Below, one piece after another: positions 1 to 8,710 of a stretch of DNA of 64,000 nucleotides. The DNA comes from Betaproteobacteria bacterium (GTDB lineage Bacteria > Pseudomonadota > Gammaproteobacteria > Burkholderiales > Rhodocyclaceae), in the NCBI GenBank assembly GCA_016709965.1, contig JADJLT010000006.1, positions 1,161,583-1,225,582 of the forward strand. Reading direction: 5' to 3'. Position 1 is the stretch's first letter, and each line of letters starts with the position of its first letter. The translations under genes and the position numbers were made by a program. The notes under the pieces were generated by a model. It searched no databases. It saw only the letters and a program-made list of their open reading frames with translations, and was not told where the DNA came from.

Positions 1-1
1 T

Positions 2-598
2 CTGCAGGATATTTCTTTTTCGGTCATGCCGGGTGAAACGGTTGCCATTGTCGGCGCCTCGGGTTCCGGCAAGTCGACGCTGCTTGGCCTGCTGGCCGGG
101 CTGGATTCGCCGACCGCCGGCGACGTCCGGCTCGATGATATTTCGCTGAATTCGCTCGATGAAGACCAGCGCGCCAAATTGCGAGGCCGTCTGCTCGGTT
201 TTGTGTTCCAGTCTTTTCAGCTACTGCCCTCGCTGACAGCGCTGGAGAATGTCATGCTGCCTTTGGAATTGGCCGGCTTTTCCCGGTCGACCGCAGCAGC
301 CGGCGAATGGCTGGAACGTGTCGGCCTCAGTCATCGCCTGAAGCATTATCCGAAGCATTTGTCCGGCGGTGAGCAGCAGCGCGTGGCACTGGCCCGCGCC
401 TTTGCACCTAATCCGCAACTGGTCCTGGCCGATGAGCCGACCGGCAATCTCGACGCTGCGACCGGCCAGCAGGTCATCGACCTGATGTTCGATCTGAACG
501 CCAAACAGGGAACGACGCTGCTGCTGGTCACCCACGACGAAGCGATTGCTGCCCGTTGCGGGCGCATTCTGCGCATTCAGTCCGGGCGGCTGGCTTGA
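2..598 (+). CDS. ABC transporter ATP-binding protein, 5' end outside window
   Basis: The ATPase subunit of an ABC exporter of the LolD/YbbA/MacB-like class, which powers lipoprotein or macrolide/peptide export from the inner membrane. The reading frame is open from the second base of the window, so the true start lies upstream. Counting from the first ATG (position 26), Walker A GASGSGKST is at residues 10-18, the Q-loop glutamine follows at about 62, the signature LSGGE is at 112-116, Walker B with LADEPTG is at 132-140 and the switch histidine is H170. All catalytic motifs are intact. The stop is followed closely by a GTG-started gene, but no permease gene is visible, so the substrate cannot be assigned; a partner permease may lie upstream. 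Confidence 0.9.
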   Translation: MQDISFSVMPGETVAIVGASGSGKSTLLGLLAGLDSPTAGDVRLDDISLNSLDEDQRAKLRGRLLGFVFQSFQLLPSLTALENVMLPLELAGFSRSTAAAGEWLERVGLSHRLKHYPKHLSGGEQQRVALARAFAPNPQLVLADEPTGNLDAATGQQVIDLMFDLNAKQGTTLLLVTHDEAIAARCGRILRIQSGRLA

Positions 599-620
599 TT
601 GACTGGCCTGCATCATCACG

Positions 621-1271
621 GTGACGAGGAAGAACGTCTTTGTTACGGGCGCCAGCGGCTATCTTGGCCGTCGCCTGGTGAGGGCGCTGCTGGCGCGCGG
701 CCATCAGGTTAGCGCGCTGGTTCGTAACGGTCGAGCATCCGTCCTGCCACCGGCATGTCGCGTAGTGATAGGAGATGCGCTCGATCCTCAAAGTTTTCAG
801 GATCAGATGGATGGCGCCGACACCCTGGTTCATCTGGTGGGCGTTGCGCATCCTGGTCCGGCCAAAGCTGCTGCCTTCCGGCATGTTGATCTAGCCTCGC
901 TGCAAGCTGCGGTGCTCGCCTCTCGCCATGCTGGGCTGAGTCATTTTGTTTATCTGAGCGTCGCGCAACCGGCGCCGGTCATGCAGGCTTATCTGGCGGC
1001 TCGGGCCGAGGGTGAGGCGAGCCTTGTCGCCAGCGGCATCCCGGCGACTATTCTGCGCCCCTGGTACGTGCTGGGGCCAGGTCATAGGTGGCCAATGGTG
1101 CTGTTGCCAGTTTATTGGCTGGCCGAACAGTTTTCGGCAACCCGCGAGGGAGCGAGGCGGCTCGGGCTGGTGACCATCGATCAGATGATCGCCGCATTGG
1201 TGGCGGCCGTCGAGTCGCCGGCTTCGGAGACCCGCATCCTCGATGTCACGGCCATCCGGCGTTTTTCGTGA
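621..1271 (+). CDS. NAD(P)-binding epimerase/NmrA-like protein
   Basis: A short Rossmann-fold protein of 216 residues starting at GTG. The nucleotide-binding motif GASGYLG is at residues 10-16, after a typical beta strand. The remainder resembles atypical SDR proteins of the NmrA/complex I subunit type: a conserved LVHLVG stretch near residue 70 and a proline-rich ILRPWYVLG segment near 145. There is no clear YxxxK pair, so enzymatic activity is uncertain and a redox-sensing or quinone-linked role is possible. It starts 22 bases after the ABC ATPase stop, and the two may be co-transcribed. The downstream gene is convergent. Confidence 0.75.
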   Translation: MTRKNVFVTGASGYLGRRLVRALLARGHQVSALVRNGRASVLPPACRVVIGDALDPQSFQDQMDGADTLVHLVGVAHPGPAKAAAFRHVDLASLQAAVLASRHAGLSHFVYLSVAQPAPVMQAYLAARAEGEASLVASGIPATILRPWYVLGPGHRWPMVLLPVYWLAEQFSATREGARRLGLVTIDQMIAALVAAVESPASETRILDVTAIRRFS

Positions 1272-1313
1272 TGTTGGTTAGGCGTCAGATTTGTTCGTTG
1301 CACCCACGACTCT

Positions 1314-2690
1314 TCAGCGACGCGAGCGTTTGGTCGTGCGTTTGGATGAAGCAATTTCTTCACTGATCACCAGTGAAATGGCCTGCCCCGGATAGCGTGC
1401 CTTCAGCCAGGACTGCAAGCGGGCTCGTTCAGACGCCATGATCGGTTGATCGATGACCATCGTGATGATGATGGTGGTCTGGGCCTGGGTGTCATTGCGC
1501 TGCGCCTTGCTGCCACTACCCGCTGAAATCCTCAGGGCTTCCGGGTACTGTGCGCGAATTTCCTTGATCAGCCGCTCAAACTCTTCCTGCCCCGACTTCA
1601 GCGACTTGATTTCTGCTTCGAGGCGTCCGTTGGTGGCCACGCTTTCCTGCAGCTGCTGGAGCGTATTGCTGAGCACTTGTTGCTGCAGTTCCTGCTTCAG
1701 TTGGGTGACGTCGAATTTCTCCGCACCAACATGGCGCACCGTGACTTCTACGCCATCGTAGCCCTCGGTGGCAAACTGCCTTTCAACCAGTTGCCGTACC
1801 TCATCCAGTTGTCCGTCGCCGCCTAGCGTCAGCATGACGCGGCGTTTGTCGACGGAGATTTCCCGGCCAAGCAGCACATAGCGTTTATCCTTGTCGATGC
1901 CCTGAACGATGCGCATGGCCTTTTCTTCGAAGACTTTTTGTACGACCAGGTCGTAGGCGAGGAAGCCGCTGGGTACCGCGGTGGCAATGACGATAACGCC
2001 AATGGCAAGGCGGGTACGCTGGCGTGTCGTCGCGTCGATTTCGCCATGCTCAGGGAGGCGTAAGAGCTTGACCACGAGCAGGCTGGCAAAGGCGATGAAG
2101 ACGCTGTTGATGGTGAACAGGTAAAACGCACCGCCAAAATATTGCAGGTTGCCGCTGGCAATACCGTAGCCGGCGGTGCACAGTGGTGGCATCAGCGCCG
2201 TGGCGATGGCGACGCCGGGAACGACATTGGAGTTGTAGCGCCGGGTTGCCCCGATCATGCCGACTGCCCCGCCGAAGAATGCAATCAGGACATCCCACAG
2301 GGTTGGACTGGTGCGCGACAATAGTTCCGATTGGGCATGGGTGAGCGGGGTCAGCAGAAAGTAAAGTGTTGCCGTCAACAAGCTGATCGCGACAAAAACG
2401 CCGAGATTGCGCAATGACTGTCGGATCAGGCGCAAGTCCTTGACGCCAGCCCCGTAGCCGACGCCGACAATCGGGCCCATCAGCGGGGAGATCAACATGG
2501 CGCCGATGATGACGGCCGTTGAGTTGACGTTGAGTCCGATCGACGCGATCAGGATGGCAAAAAACAGCACCCACAGATTGGTGCCGCCAACGGATACGCC
2601 ACTGCGGATGGTTTCGTCGATCATCTCGGGCTTGTCCTGATCGTGACCGAGATGAAAGAGGCGGTTCAGGGCGACAATGTGTTTATTCAT
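1314..2690 (-). CDS. DUF389 (TIGR00341-type) membrane protein
   Basis: An integral membrane protein of about 458 residues. The N-terminal half has five or six hydrophobic segments, with the family's conserved GAMLISPLMGPI stretch near residue 67 and ALMPPLCTAGYG near 167. The C-terminal part, from about residue 240, is soluble and includes a likely coiled coil (residues 330-370, rich in Q, E and L). Function is not established for the family; roles in envelope stress and small-molecule handling have been suggested. An upstream in-frame TTG (2696) could also start it, but the ATG at 2690 is preferred. It stands alone, converging on the epimerase gene and divergent from nothing obvious. Confidence 0.85.
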   Translation of the reverse strand: MNKHIVALNRLFHLGHDQDKPEMIDETIRSGVSVGGTNLWVLFFAILIASIGLNVNSTAVIIGAMLISPLMGPIVGVGYGAGVKDLRLIRQSLRNLGVFVAISLLTATLYFLLTPLTHAQSELLSRTSPTLWDVLIAFFGGAVGMIGATRRYNSNVVPGVAIATALMPPLCTAGYGIASGNLQYFGGAFYLFTINSVFIAFASLLVVKLLRLPEHGEIDATTRQRTRLAIGVIVIATAVPSGFLAYDLVVQKVFEEKAMRIVQGIDKDKRYVLLGREISVDKRRVMLTLGGDGQLDEVRQLVERQFATEGYDGVEVTVRHVGAEKFDVTQLKQELQQQVLSNTLQQLQESVATNGRLEAEIKSLKSGQEEFERLIKEIRAQYPEALRISAGSGSKAQRNDTQAQTTIIITMVIDQPIMASERARLQSWLKARYPGQAISLVISEEIASSKRTTKRSRR

Positions 2691-2859
2691 GTTCAATATT
2701 CAATAGTCTGTGCCGGCCAGTGTGCCGGCGAAAACAACGAGCATCCGGAGTAACCCATTGGCGCCACGATGCATGATGGTTTTCTGACTGGTTCTATGTA
2801 TGGCACCTATTTTAAGTGGCCTGCTCCGGATCGGCTAATCGCGATTCCGGATTGCTCTG

Positions 2860-4089
2860 TCATTTGGCGAGTGATTTGGCAGCTGATCGTGCTGCCCGCT
2901 GACCACTCCGCACGGCGCCTTCCAGCGTGGCCGGGTAGTCGGCCCAGGTGTAGTCGCCGGCCAGGAAGATGCGCGGGTCTTCGGTCTTGAAATCAGGGCG
3001 CTGCAGTCCAGGGGTGGCCGAGAAGGTGGCGCGTTTTTCACGGATGACTTTGTGCCAGCTCGACGTTTCCGGCATTGCCAGTTCGGTTTCAAGGGCGATT
3101 GCCAAGGCCGCGTCATCCAGTGCTTCCCAATCGCCATGGCCGCTCAGGACGCAGGCGAGCAGGCCATCGCCGCGATCAACTATCCATTGGCCATACCGTC
3201 CAAGCCGGCTGGTCAGGGGGAAAGAAGTTTTCGTTTTTGGCCCAAATTTCAGGTAGACCGTAGCAATCGGTTCGTAGGCGTAATTGGTGGCTGCAGCAGG
3301 CCAAAGGGCGCCGATATGCTGGGGTGCGGTGGCGATGATCGCGGCTACGTAGGCTTCGCCGTCGATTTTGATGGCATTTTCAGTGCTTGAGATATGATTG
3401 ACGCGTGTGCTCAGACAGATTTTTGCGCCATGGGCGGACAGCCATTTCCTGGCGGGATCCGGCAGTAATTGGCCGAGATCAACGCGGGGCAGTAGCAGGT
3501 CGGTATCTTCGCGGCGTGAACTGCCGAGGCTGTCGCGCAGGACGCTGGCAAAAAGTTGCGCCGAGGCGCGCTCGGCTGGCGTGTTCAGTGCAGCGAGGCA
3601 GAGCGGTTCCCACAGGTGGCGGCGCAGGGCGCCAGTCTGCCCCGCAGAGTCCAGCCATTGGGTGACGGTCATGTCTTGCACCAGCTGGAAACCCTGGCGC
3701 TTGATGCCTTCCATCCACCAGGCTGTTTTTGCCTTTTCTTTCCAGTCGACTGCAGAAGCAGTTAGTAAACCCCAGGCTACATTGAGCGGGGCCGGCAGTT
3801 TCGGAAGTGCCAGGCGGAAGCCGGTGTTGTCGATGACCTGCAGTGGGCGGCGGTTGAATAGCTGGTCAGGATCGCCACCGACCCGGCGCATCAGCGCCAG
3901 CGTCTCGCGATAGGCGCCAAGCAGGATGTGCTGGCCGTTGTCGAGCGTCTGGCTATCAATGCGGACAGCGCGGGCTCGGCCACCGAGCACGCGGCCGGCT
4001 TCGAAGAGGGTGGTTTCAATACCGGCGGCAGTCAATTCCACGGCCGCAGCGATGCCGGCCCAGCCGCCACCGATGACGGCAATTTTCAA
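2860..4089 (-). CDS. hpnE: Hydroxysqualene dehydroxylase
   Basis: A FAD-dependent enzyme of the phytoene desaturase/amine oxidase fold that reduces hydroxysqualene to squalene, the last step of the HpnCDE route to hopanoid precursors. The dinucleotide-binding motif GGGWAG is at residues 7-12, followed by an acidic strand end and the GGRA motif near 36. The C-terminal FAD segment with RIFLAGDYT is near residue 372. The length of 409 residues is typical. It starts 4 bases after the hpnD stop, so it is the third gene of an hpnC-hpnD-hpnE operon. No squalene-hopene cyclase gene is in the window. Confidence 0.93.
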   Translation of the reverse strand: MKIAVIGGGWAGIAAAVELTAAGIETTLFEAGRVLGGRARAVRIDSQTLDNGQHILLGAYRETLALMRRVGGDPDQLFNRRPLQVIDNTGFRLALPKLPAPLNVAWGLLTASAVDWKEKAKTAWWMEGIKRQGFQLVQDMTVTQWLDSAGQTGALRRHLWEPLCLAALNTPAERASAQLFASVLRDSLGSSRREDTDLLLPRVDLGQLLPDPARKWLSAHGAKICLSTRVNHISSTENAIKIDGEAYVAAIIATAPQHIGALWPAAATNYAYEPIATVYLKFGPKTKTSFPLTSRLGRYGQWIVDRGDGLLACVLSGHGDWEALDDAALAIALETELAMPETSSWHKVIREKRATFSATPGLQRPDFKTEDPRIFLAGDYTWADYPATLEGAVRSGQRAARSAAKSLAK

Positions 4090-4093
4090 GGCT

Positions 4094-4927
4094 TCAGCCC
4101 TTCATCCAGGTCTTGGCAGCCAGCCATAGCTTGCGCGTCGGCGGCAAAGAAATGCGCTGGTGAAGCACTTGAAAGTTGTCGCGTTTGATCTCGTCAAGCA
4201 GGGTGCGATAGATCGCCGCCATGATCAGGCCGGGGCGCTGGCTCTTACGGTCGACGGCAGGCAACTGGGCAAACGCCTGGTCATAATATTTTTCGGCGCG
4301 CTCGTACTGGAACTGCATCAGGGCCGTGAAGTTGTCTGAATACTTGGCGTTCAGGATGTCGGCGGCCGGGACATTGAACTGCTTGAGTTCATCCATCGGA
4401 ATGTAGATGCGGCCGCGCCGGGCATCTTCGCCGATGTCGCGGATGATGTTGGTGAGTTGGAAGGCCATGCCCAGGTCGTGGGCGTATTTCTGCGTCTGGC
4501 GGTCGGTGTAACCGAAGATTTCGGCGGCGAGCAGGCCGACGACGCTGGCGACACGGTAGCAGTAGAGCGAAAGGCCCTTGAAGTCGAGGTAGCGCGATTG
4601 CATGAGGTCCATCTCCATGCCGTCAACGATTTCCAGCAACTGTTCCTTCGGCAGGTTGATGCGCTTGTCCAGTCCGGCCAATGCCAGTCCGACCGGGTGC
4701 TGCGGCTGGCCGGTAGCCACGCGCTCGATTTCCTGTCGCCACCAGGTGAGTTTGGTGGAGGCGATGGCCGCATCGTTGCATTCATCGACGACATCATCGA
4801 CTTCGCGGCAGAAGGCATAGAGCGCCATGATGGCGCGGCGGCGCTCAGCAGGAAGGAACAGAAAGCTGTAGTAGAAGGAGGAGCCGCTGGCAGCGCACTT
4901 CTCCTGGCAGTAATTGTCAGGATTCAT
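4094..4927 (-). CDS. hpnD: Presqualene diphosphate synthase
   Basis: A trans-isoprenyl diphosphate synthase that joins two farnesyl diphosphates into presqualene diphosphate. The first aspartate-rich motif REVDDVVDE is at residues 41-49 and the second, NIIRDIGED, is at 160-168; both bind magnesium and diphosphate. Starting at the ATG at 4927 gives 277 residues, the usual family length; the open frame extends 28 codons further up, but those residues lack family character and overlap hpnC. It sits between hpnC and hpnE with gaps of only a few bases. Confidence 0.93.
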   Translation of the reverse strand: MNPDNYCQEKCAASGSSFYYSFLFLPAERRRAIMALYAFCREVDDVVDECNDAAIASTKLTWWRQEIERVATGQPQHPVGLALAGLDKRINLPKEQLLEIVDGMEMDLMQSRYLDFKGLSLYCYRVASVVGLLAAEIFGYTDRQTQKYAHDLGMAFQLTNIIRDIGEDARRGRIYIPMDELKQFNVPAADILNAKYSDNFTALMQFQYERAEKYYDQAFAQLPAVDRKSQRPGLIMAAIYRTLLDEIKRDNFQVLHQRISLPPTRKLWLAAKTWMKG

Positions 4928-4931
4928 GGGG

Positions 4932-5741
4932 CTACATTCTAATGGAACGGCCAGCAAGTACGAGCCAATCCCATTTGCCCAGCTTCGGACGTCGCGTGAA
5001 AACGTCACCACGCACTTGCCGGATACGGTCGAGAATGCGCAGGCCGCCCTGCATGGTCAATCGAATTTCCCAGCCAAGCCGGCCGGGCAGGGCATGGACG
5101 AGCGGTGCGCCACGCTTTATCAGGGCGCTGGTGCGGTCAATCTCGAAATCCATCAGTGCCGCCCAGTTGGCCGACCAGTGGCTTTGCGCGATATCTACCT
5201 CGCTGACGTGAAAGCGCGGGAGGTCGCACAAAGGTACGTAAATCCGCTCTTTTTTCCAGTCGACCGCAACATCCTGCCAAAAATTGATCAGCTGCAGGGC
5301 AGTGCAGATGCAGTCGGATTGTTCCAGATGCTCCGGTTCGGTTCGGCCAAACAGGTGCAGTACCAGACGCCCGACCGGATTGGCCGAGCGGCGACAATAG
5401 TCGAGCAATTCCGGGTAATCGGCGTATCGCGTTTTCACAACATCTTGCGAGAAAGCGTCGAGCAAGTCGCGGAAGAGCTGGATGGGCAAGGTATGGGCAG
5501 CGATCACCTCGGCGAGTTCGACGAATAGCGCCGTTTGTGGAATGTCGCCGGCGTCGATGCGATCCAGTTCGGCGCGATAGGCGTTCAATCCATTGAGGCG
5601 CTCGTCCGGAGTTGCCTCGCCCTCGTCGGCAATATCGTCGGCGCTGCGCGCAAAACGGTAGATCACCTTGATCGGCCGGCGCAATTTTGGTGGCACGAGC
5701 AACGAAGCGACAGGGAAATTTTCGTAATGATCGACCGACAT
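4932..5741 (-). CDS. hpnC: Hydroxysqualene synthase (squalene synthase HpnC)
   Basis: A squalene/phytoene synthase-fold enzyme of 269 residues that converts presqualene diphosphate to hydroxysqualene. The motif SADDIAD is at residues 33-39. The second motif reads NFWQDVAVD at 153-161, a form typical of HpnC that separates it from the neighbouring HpnD. It is the first gene of the hpnCDE operon. Its start lies 55 bases from the upstream tRNA-Leu half on the opposite strand, so its promoter must sit in the short region around 5742-5795. Confidence 0.92.
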   Translation of the reverse strand: MSVDHYENFPVASLLVPPKLRRPIKVIYRFARSADDIADEGEATPDERLNGLNAYRAELDRIDAGDIPQTALFVELAEVIAAHTLPIQLFRDLLDAFSQDVVKTRYADYPELLDYCRRSANPVGRLVLHLFGRTEPEHLEQSDCICTALQLINFWQDVAVDWKKERIYVPLCDLPRFHVSEVDIAQSHWSANWAALMDFEIDRTSALIKRGAPLVHALPGRLGWEIRLTMQGGLRILDRIRQVRGDVFTRRPKLGKWDWLVLAGRSIRM

Positions 5742-5795
5742 TAATAGTCTGCTCTGGAGATTGGCGCCTAGTCAGTGCTAAAATGCGCCCCGCTT

Positions 5796-5834
5796 GCCCA
5801 AGTGGCGAAATTGGTAGACGCACCAGATTTAGGT
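5796..5834 (+). pseudogene. 5' half of a split tRNA-Leu(UAG)
   Basis: The sequence reads as the 5' half of a leucine tRNA: acceptor strand GCCCAAG, D-arm, 5' anticodon stem CCAGA and loop TTTAGGT. After the loop the sequence diverges and no matching 3' stem follows. The missing half, starting TCTGG, which pairs perfectly with CCAGA, is found at 9393. A TAAAAT hexamer 12 bases upstream suggests that the original promoter is still here. This is interpreted as a tRNA gene split by insertion of an island. Confidence 0.8.
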
Positions 5835-5983
5835 CCTAGTAAATCTTGCGCGTTCGCGGATTTTATCTTCACCGGCACCAATGCTGGTTTTTAAGTTATT
5901 GATTTTAAAATGTATTGCATTGGTCTGGCAAGCCTTTGCTTTTCGGGCTGACGATTCCATAGTATCGTCGGACTGTAATCATC

Positions 5984-6019
5984 GGAAATAGATGAGAATA
6001 GGTGGAAATAGATGAGAAT
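5984..6019. repeat. 16-bp tandem direct repeat, 20-bp period
   Basis: Two identical copies of GGAAATAGATGAGAAT lie 20 bases apart just inside the left end of the island. A two-turn period is typical of protein-binding direct repeats, such as arm-type integrase or excisionase sites, but the role here is inferred only from position. Confidence 0.5.
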
Positions 6020-6097
6020 GTGCCAAGTTGGTGCAATCCTCATCAAGATAATGTGTGTCGTGAATTCGGTTTCTTTCTGAAGTACGATTTCATGCAT

Positions 6098-6182
6098 GCC
6101 CAGGTGGCGAAATTGGTAGACGCAGCAGGTTTAGGTCCTGCCGCCGCAAGGTGTGGGGGTTCGAGTCCCTTCCTGGGCACCA
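6098..6182 (+). tRNA. tRNA-Leu(UAG), intact
   Basis: A complete class II tRNA including encoded CCA. The acceptor stem GCCCAGG pairs with CCTGGGC. The anticodon stem GCAGG/CCTGC encloses the loop TTTAGGT, giving anticodon UAG. The variable arm is long, as expected for leucine, and the T-loop TTCGAGT is present. It lies inside the island that split another tRNA-Leu of the same anticodon, so it may supply the lost function. Confidence 0.93.
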
Positions 6183-6318
6183 CGGAATATCTGTCTGGTA
6201 TGTCTCTTTTGGTGGTAACTTGTGCCGGTCTTCTCTCCGAAAAGATTGCAAACAAGATTACATCGAATGAGAAAGCTGCAAGAATCATCAATAGAAAAAG
6301 AAAAGGTCATTACGGCCT

Positions 6319-6621
6319 ATGACGCTCTTGGAGCGTCAGTTCCCCGGAGTGATGGTTCTCTCTCCTGAAGATGTAGCTACATCATTAGGATTCAGTCGTA
6401 AAAGCATTTACGGCCAGATAGCAGCAGGCACCTTCCCGATACCCGTTTTGCGGATTGGGCAACTGATCAAAATCCCCAAGCTTTTGCTTGCCGAGTGGCT
6501 GGATGGGAAAGTCCTAGCCTTTGGTTCTGAATCGCCAACCTGTACAGGTGCCGAACTGGATTTTAATCCTGAGGTATCAACCAAAGCCAAACGAGGTCGT
6601 CCCAAAAATGGCCAGAAATAG
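6319..6621 (+). CDS. Helix-turn-helix excisionase/PrtN-like protein
   Basis: A 100-residue protein with an N-terminal winged-helix/MerR-like DNA-binding segment: VLSPEDVATSLGFSRKSIY at residues 13-31, followed by the tight wing around VLRIGQLIKIP. The tail is basic (KAKRGRPKNGQ). This pattern fits AlpA/Xis-type or pyocin-activator PrtN-type small regulators, which commonly control excision of integrated elements. Its place just inside the left end of the tRNA-Leu island supports a recombination directionality role. No integrase gene is next to it. The assignment rests on motif pattern and context only. Confidence 0.6.
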   Translation: MTLLERQFPGVMVLSPEDVATSLGFSRKSIYGQIAAGTFPIPVLRIGQLIKIPKLLLAEWLDGKVLAFGSESPTCTGAELDFNPEVSTKAKRGRPKNGQK

Positions 6622-6652
6622 GGCGAGCTATCAAGTCAGTCGACGGACGGTG

Positions 6653-7198
6653 TCAGTTCTTGTGGATGCCGAGCTTGTCGAACAGGATTCGGTTTCGCCT
6701 TTTTGCATCCCTGACCAGCTTGTCGTAGGAGACGATCTCGACGTAGCCATTGCCCTTCGGCAGGGTACAGAAGTAACCCTCGTTATCGGAGGTCTTGTGG
6801 TACCGCATCTCGACTTGGTCGCGCAGGCTCGGGGTTAAGTCAGCGATCAGATATCCCATATACCTTAGTCGGTCGGGATTCACCGGCCGGCCGTCAATGT
6901 CCTTGATGTTCCCTTGGTCGATCTCCCTGAATCTGTGGATGATCTGGTCTGCAGGATCCCTGTCATAGTCATCCCGGCCCGGCCGTTTGAACTCGATGAT
7001 GACTACGCCACCGCCGGGAAGGTTATCTGGTTCTGCGACCCCGATAGGCGTGCCGTAGAAAAAAGTCATGATGTCAGGCTCCTTGCCTGACGTCCCCTCA
7101 AGTCCCGGCACCTTGTTGAGTTTCTTGTCGGAAGTCAGCAGTGTGTGGAAACACAGTCGCTCGTCGATGAGCCAGAGGTTCTGTTGATCCAGGAACAC
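6653..7198 (-). pseudogene. C-terminal fragment of ATPase/nuclease-type protein, PD-(D/E)XK-like
   Basis: The 181 codons look like the C-terminal end of a larger protein. A PD-(D/E)XK-like core is visible: EPDIMTFFYGTP followed by VVIIEFKRPGRDDY, giving D...E-x-K. I recall similar tails in long GHKL/HSP90-type ATPases found next to restriction-modification genes; that link is from memory and unverified. No start region is present. The frame opens just downstream of a truncated methyltransferase, so both appear to be remnants brought together by a deletion. No nuclease activity can be assumed. Confidence 0.5.
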
Positions 7199-7225
7199 GT
7201 CCTTCGAAGGCCATTGAGTGCTGCC

Positions 7226-7546
7226 TTACACCGCCTCCAGCGCGAGCAGCTCATCTTTTGCTTTAGGATGAGCAAACAAGGTGTCGCGTGATATTCCTTT
7301 TTTGACGTAGTCGTAATAACAGTCCGGTGCTTTGCCTTTGGCAAAATGCCGAAACAAGGCCCGCAAGGAAAGGGTTTGATGGGCGTGAAAATCCTTTTCG
7401 ATTGACACGCGAAGGTTAAATACAGGAGCGCCGTCGGCATTTGTCAGAGAGGAAAATCCCTCCCCTAGACCTCCTGGGCCAGCAAACAGGTCGATAACGG
7501 ATATTGGTTTGCGGTCTGCCATGTGTTCTTTTTGGTTGTTCGGCAC
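7226..7546 (-). pseudogene. DNA (cytosine-5)-methyltransferase, N-terminal fragment
   Basis: The N-terminal 106 residues of a C5-methyltransferase are readable, with the S-adenosylmethionine motif I, VIDLFAGPGGLGEGF, at about residues 16-30. The catalytic PC motif, the target recognition domain and all later motifs are missing: the frame stops shortly after residue 100. Normal enzymes of this family exceed 300 residues, so it cannot methylate DNA. What remains points to a former restriction-modification or related defence locus on the tRNA-Leu island. Confidence 0.75.
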
Positions 7547-7741
7547 GTTCGCTGGCGTGCCTTATGGTCCACCGATGCTACCGGAATGTCCCTTGGTTGG
7601 GGAGTGAAAGCTTTGATTTTAACCTTCTGGGACTCGGGCTGGTGGGACGGTTCGATTTTTCGGGGTGTCGTCCTTTGCCCTTGCCTAGTAATGGAACCGT
7701 CCGTGTTGTGATGTTGCTCGACAGATAGACTTTCTGCTCTG

Positions 7742-7769
7742 AAAAAACAAAACCCGCCGAAGCGGGTTT
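7742..7769 (-). terminator. Rho-independent terminator after higBA
   Basis: The perfect 8-bp stem AAACCCGC/GCGGGTTT encloses the 4-base loop CGAA. Read on the minus strand it is followed by a T-rich tract (complement of positions 7742-7750). It lies 21 bases beyond the higA stop in the right orientation. Confidence 0.85.
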
Positions 7770-7789
7770 GGTGGGGGCGGCGCGAACGG

Positions 7790-8221
7790 TTAAGCCTTGG
7801 GAATGAACAGCGCGGGGCTGACACCAAAGAACTCGCCAAGCTTTCCGGCCAGTGTTGCAGATATCTTGCGATGACCGGCAAGGATATTCGACAGGTTGCC
7901 TTGTGCGACGATATTTGAAAGGTCTTCCTGTTTCAGGCCTTTGGCTTCGATCAGGAAGCGCAGGGCGTCTTTCGGCACGGAAGCTTCGATGGTGAAGTGT
8001 TCGCGCTCGTAGTTGGAAACCAGATCGCCGACAAGCTCCAGAAGACCAGCCAGCTTGTGTTCTTCATTGTCGCCAACCACATCGAGCAAGTCATTCATGA
8101 GTGCAACCATGCGGTCATAGCCTGCTTCGTCATGGATCGGACGAATGTGAGCCATTGCATCGAGCTTGGCCCAGGAGGTCTGGATTGCGCGGATGTCAAA
8201 ACGGCTTTGTGCAGCATGCAT
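7790..8221 (-). CDS. higA: HigA-type antitoxin, XRE family
   Basis: A DNA-binding antitoxin with a C-terminal Cro/C1-type helix-turn-helix domain: residues around 85-135 include LIEAKGLKQEDLSNIVAQG and LSNILAGHRKIS. The N-terminal part is acidic and helical and probably binds the toxin. An alternative ATG 22 codons in (MAHIRP) is equally plausible. The gene follows the HigB-type toxin by two bases, the toxin-first order typical of hig loci. It is expected to neutralise the toxin and repress its own promoter. A strong terminator follows. Confidence 0.85.
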   Translation of the reverse strand: MHAAQSRFDIRAIQTSWAKLDAMAHIRPIHDEAGYDRMVALMNDLLDVVGDNEEHKLAGLLELVGDLVSNYEREHFTIEASVPKDALRFLIEAKGLKQEDLSNIVAQGNLSNILAGHRKISATLAGKLGEFFGVSPALFIPKA

Positions 8222-8223
8222 GA

Positions 8224-8526
8224 TTACACCTTTCCTTTTCTATATAGCTTGTTCCAGTCGTCGTATTCCCGATGTGTCATCACTTCGCGGACATAGATCT
8301 TCTTGAACTTGTACTGCACGACAACAATAACTCGATAGTTGTTACCACCCACATCAAACACCGTGTAGGGAGGGACATAGTCGGCCGAGTTGAATGTGTT
8401 CTTCAGTTCGTTGAAGTCCTTTGCAGTGGACTTCTCCAGAACTGAATGCCAGTCCTTCAACACTTGCTCGGCCTCTGGGTGCTTCTCCCAGAACTCCCGC
8501 AGCATTTTCAGCGAAATGATGTGCAT
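8224..8526 (-). CDS. higB: HigB-type mRNA interferase toxin
   Basis: A RelE-superfamily toxin of about 100 residues. It shows the family's FWEKHPEAEQVLKDWH segment near the N-terminus, the NYRVIVVVQY core strands near residue 65 and the C-terminal MTHREYDDW signature. Members of this HigB family cleave mRNA at the ribosome. The ATG at 8526 (MHIISLK) fits the family start; two codons upstream is another possible start. It is paired with the antitoxin gene directly downstream. Confidence 0.88.
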   Translation of the reverse strand: MHIISLKMLREFWEKHPEAEQVLKDWHSVLEKSTAKDFNELKNTFNSADYVPPYTVFDVGGNNYRVIVVVQYKFKKIYVREVMTHREYDDWNKLYRKGKV

Positions 8527-8710
8527 GCCCATGAGTATATCAATCTGATATAAATCTGCTGATCTTTTTTGTAGTGGTCATCATCGGTTCAGGTGAAGAT
8601 TGCCGGGCAATGCGCTCCGGTTTTTCTGTGGGTTGGCATTATCTGCATGTCACAGCGATGGTCCAACTGAACAGGCGCTCGGTTGGCAAGCCTTAACAAG
8701 CTTGCTATGG

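Noticed and set aside
6043..6291. 82-codon minus-strand frame across tRNA-Leu
   Set aside because: It is the antisense translation of the tRNA, including the typical VPRKGLEPP text.
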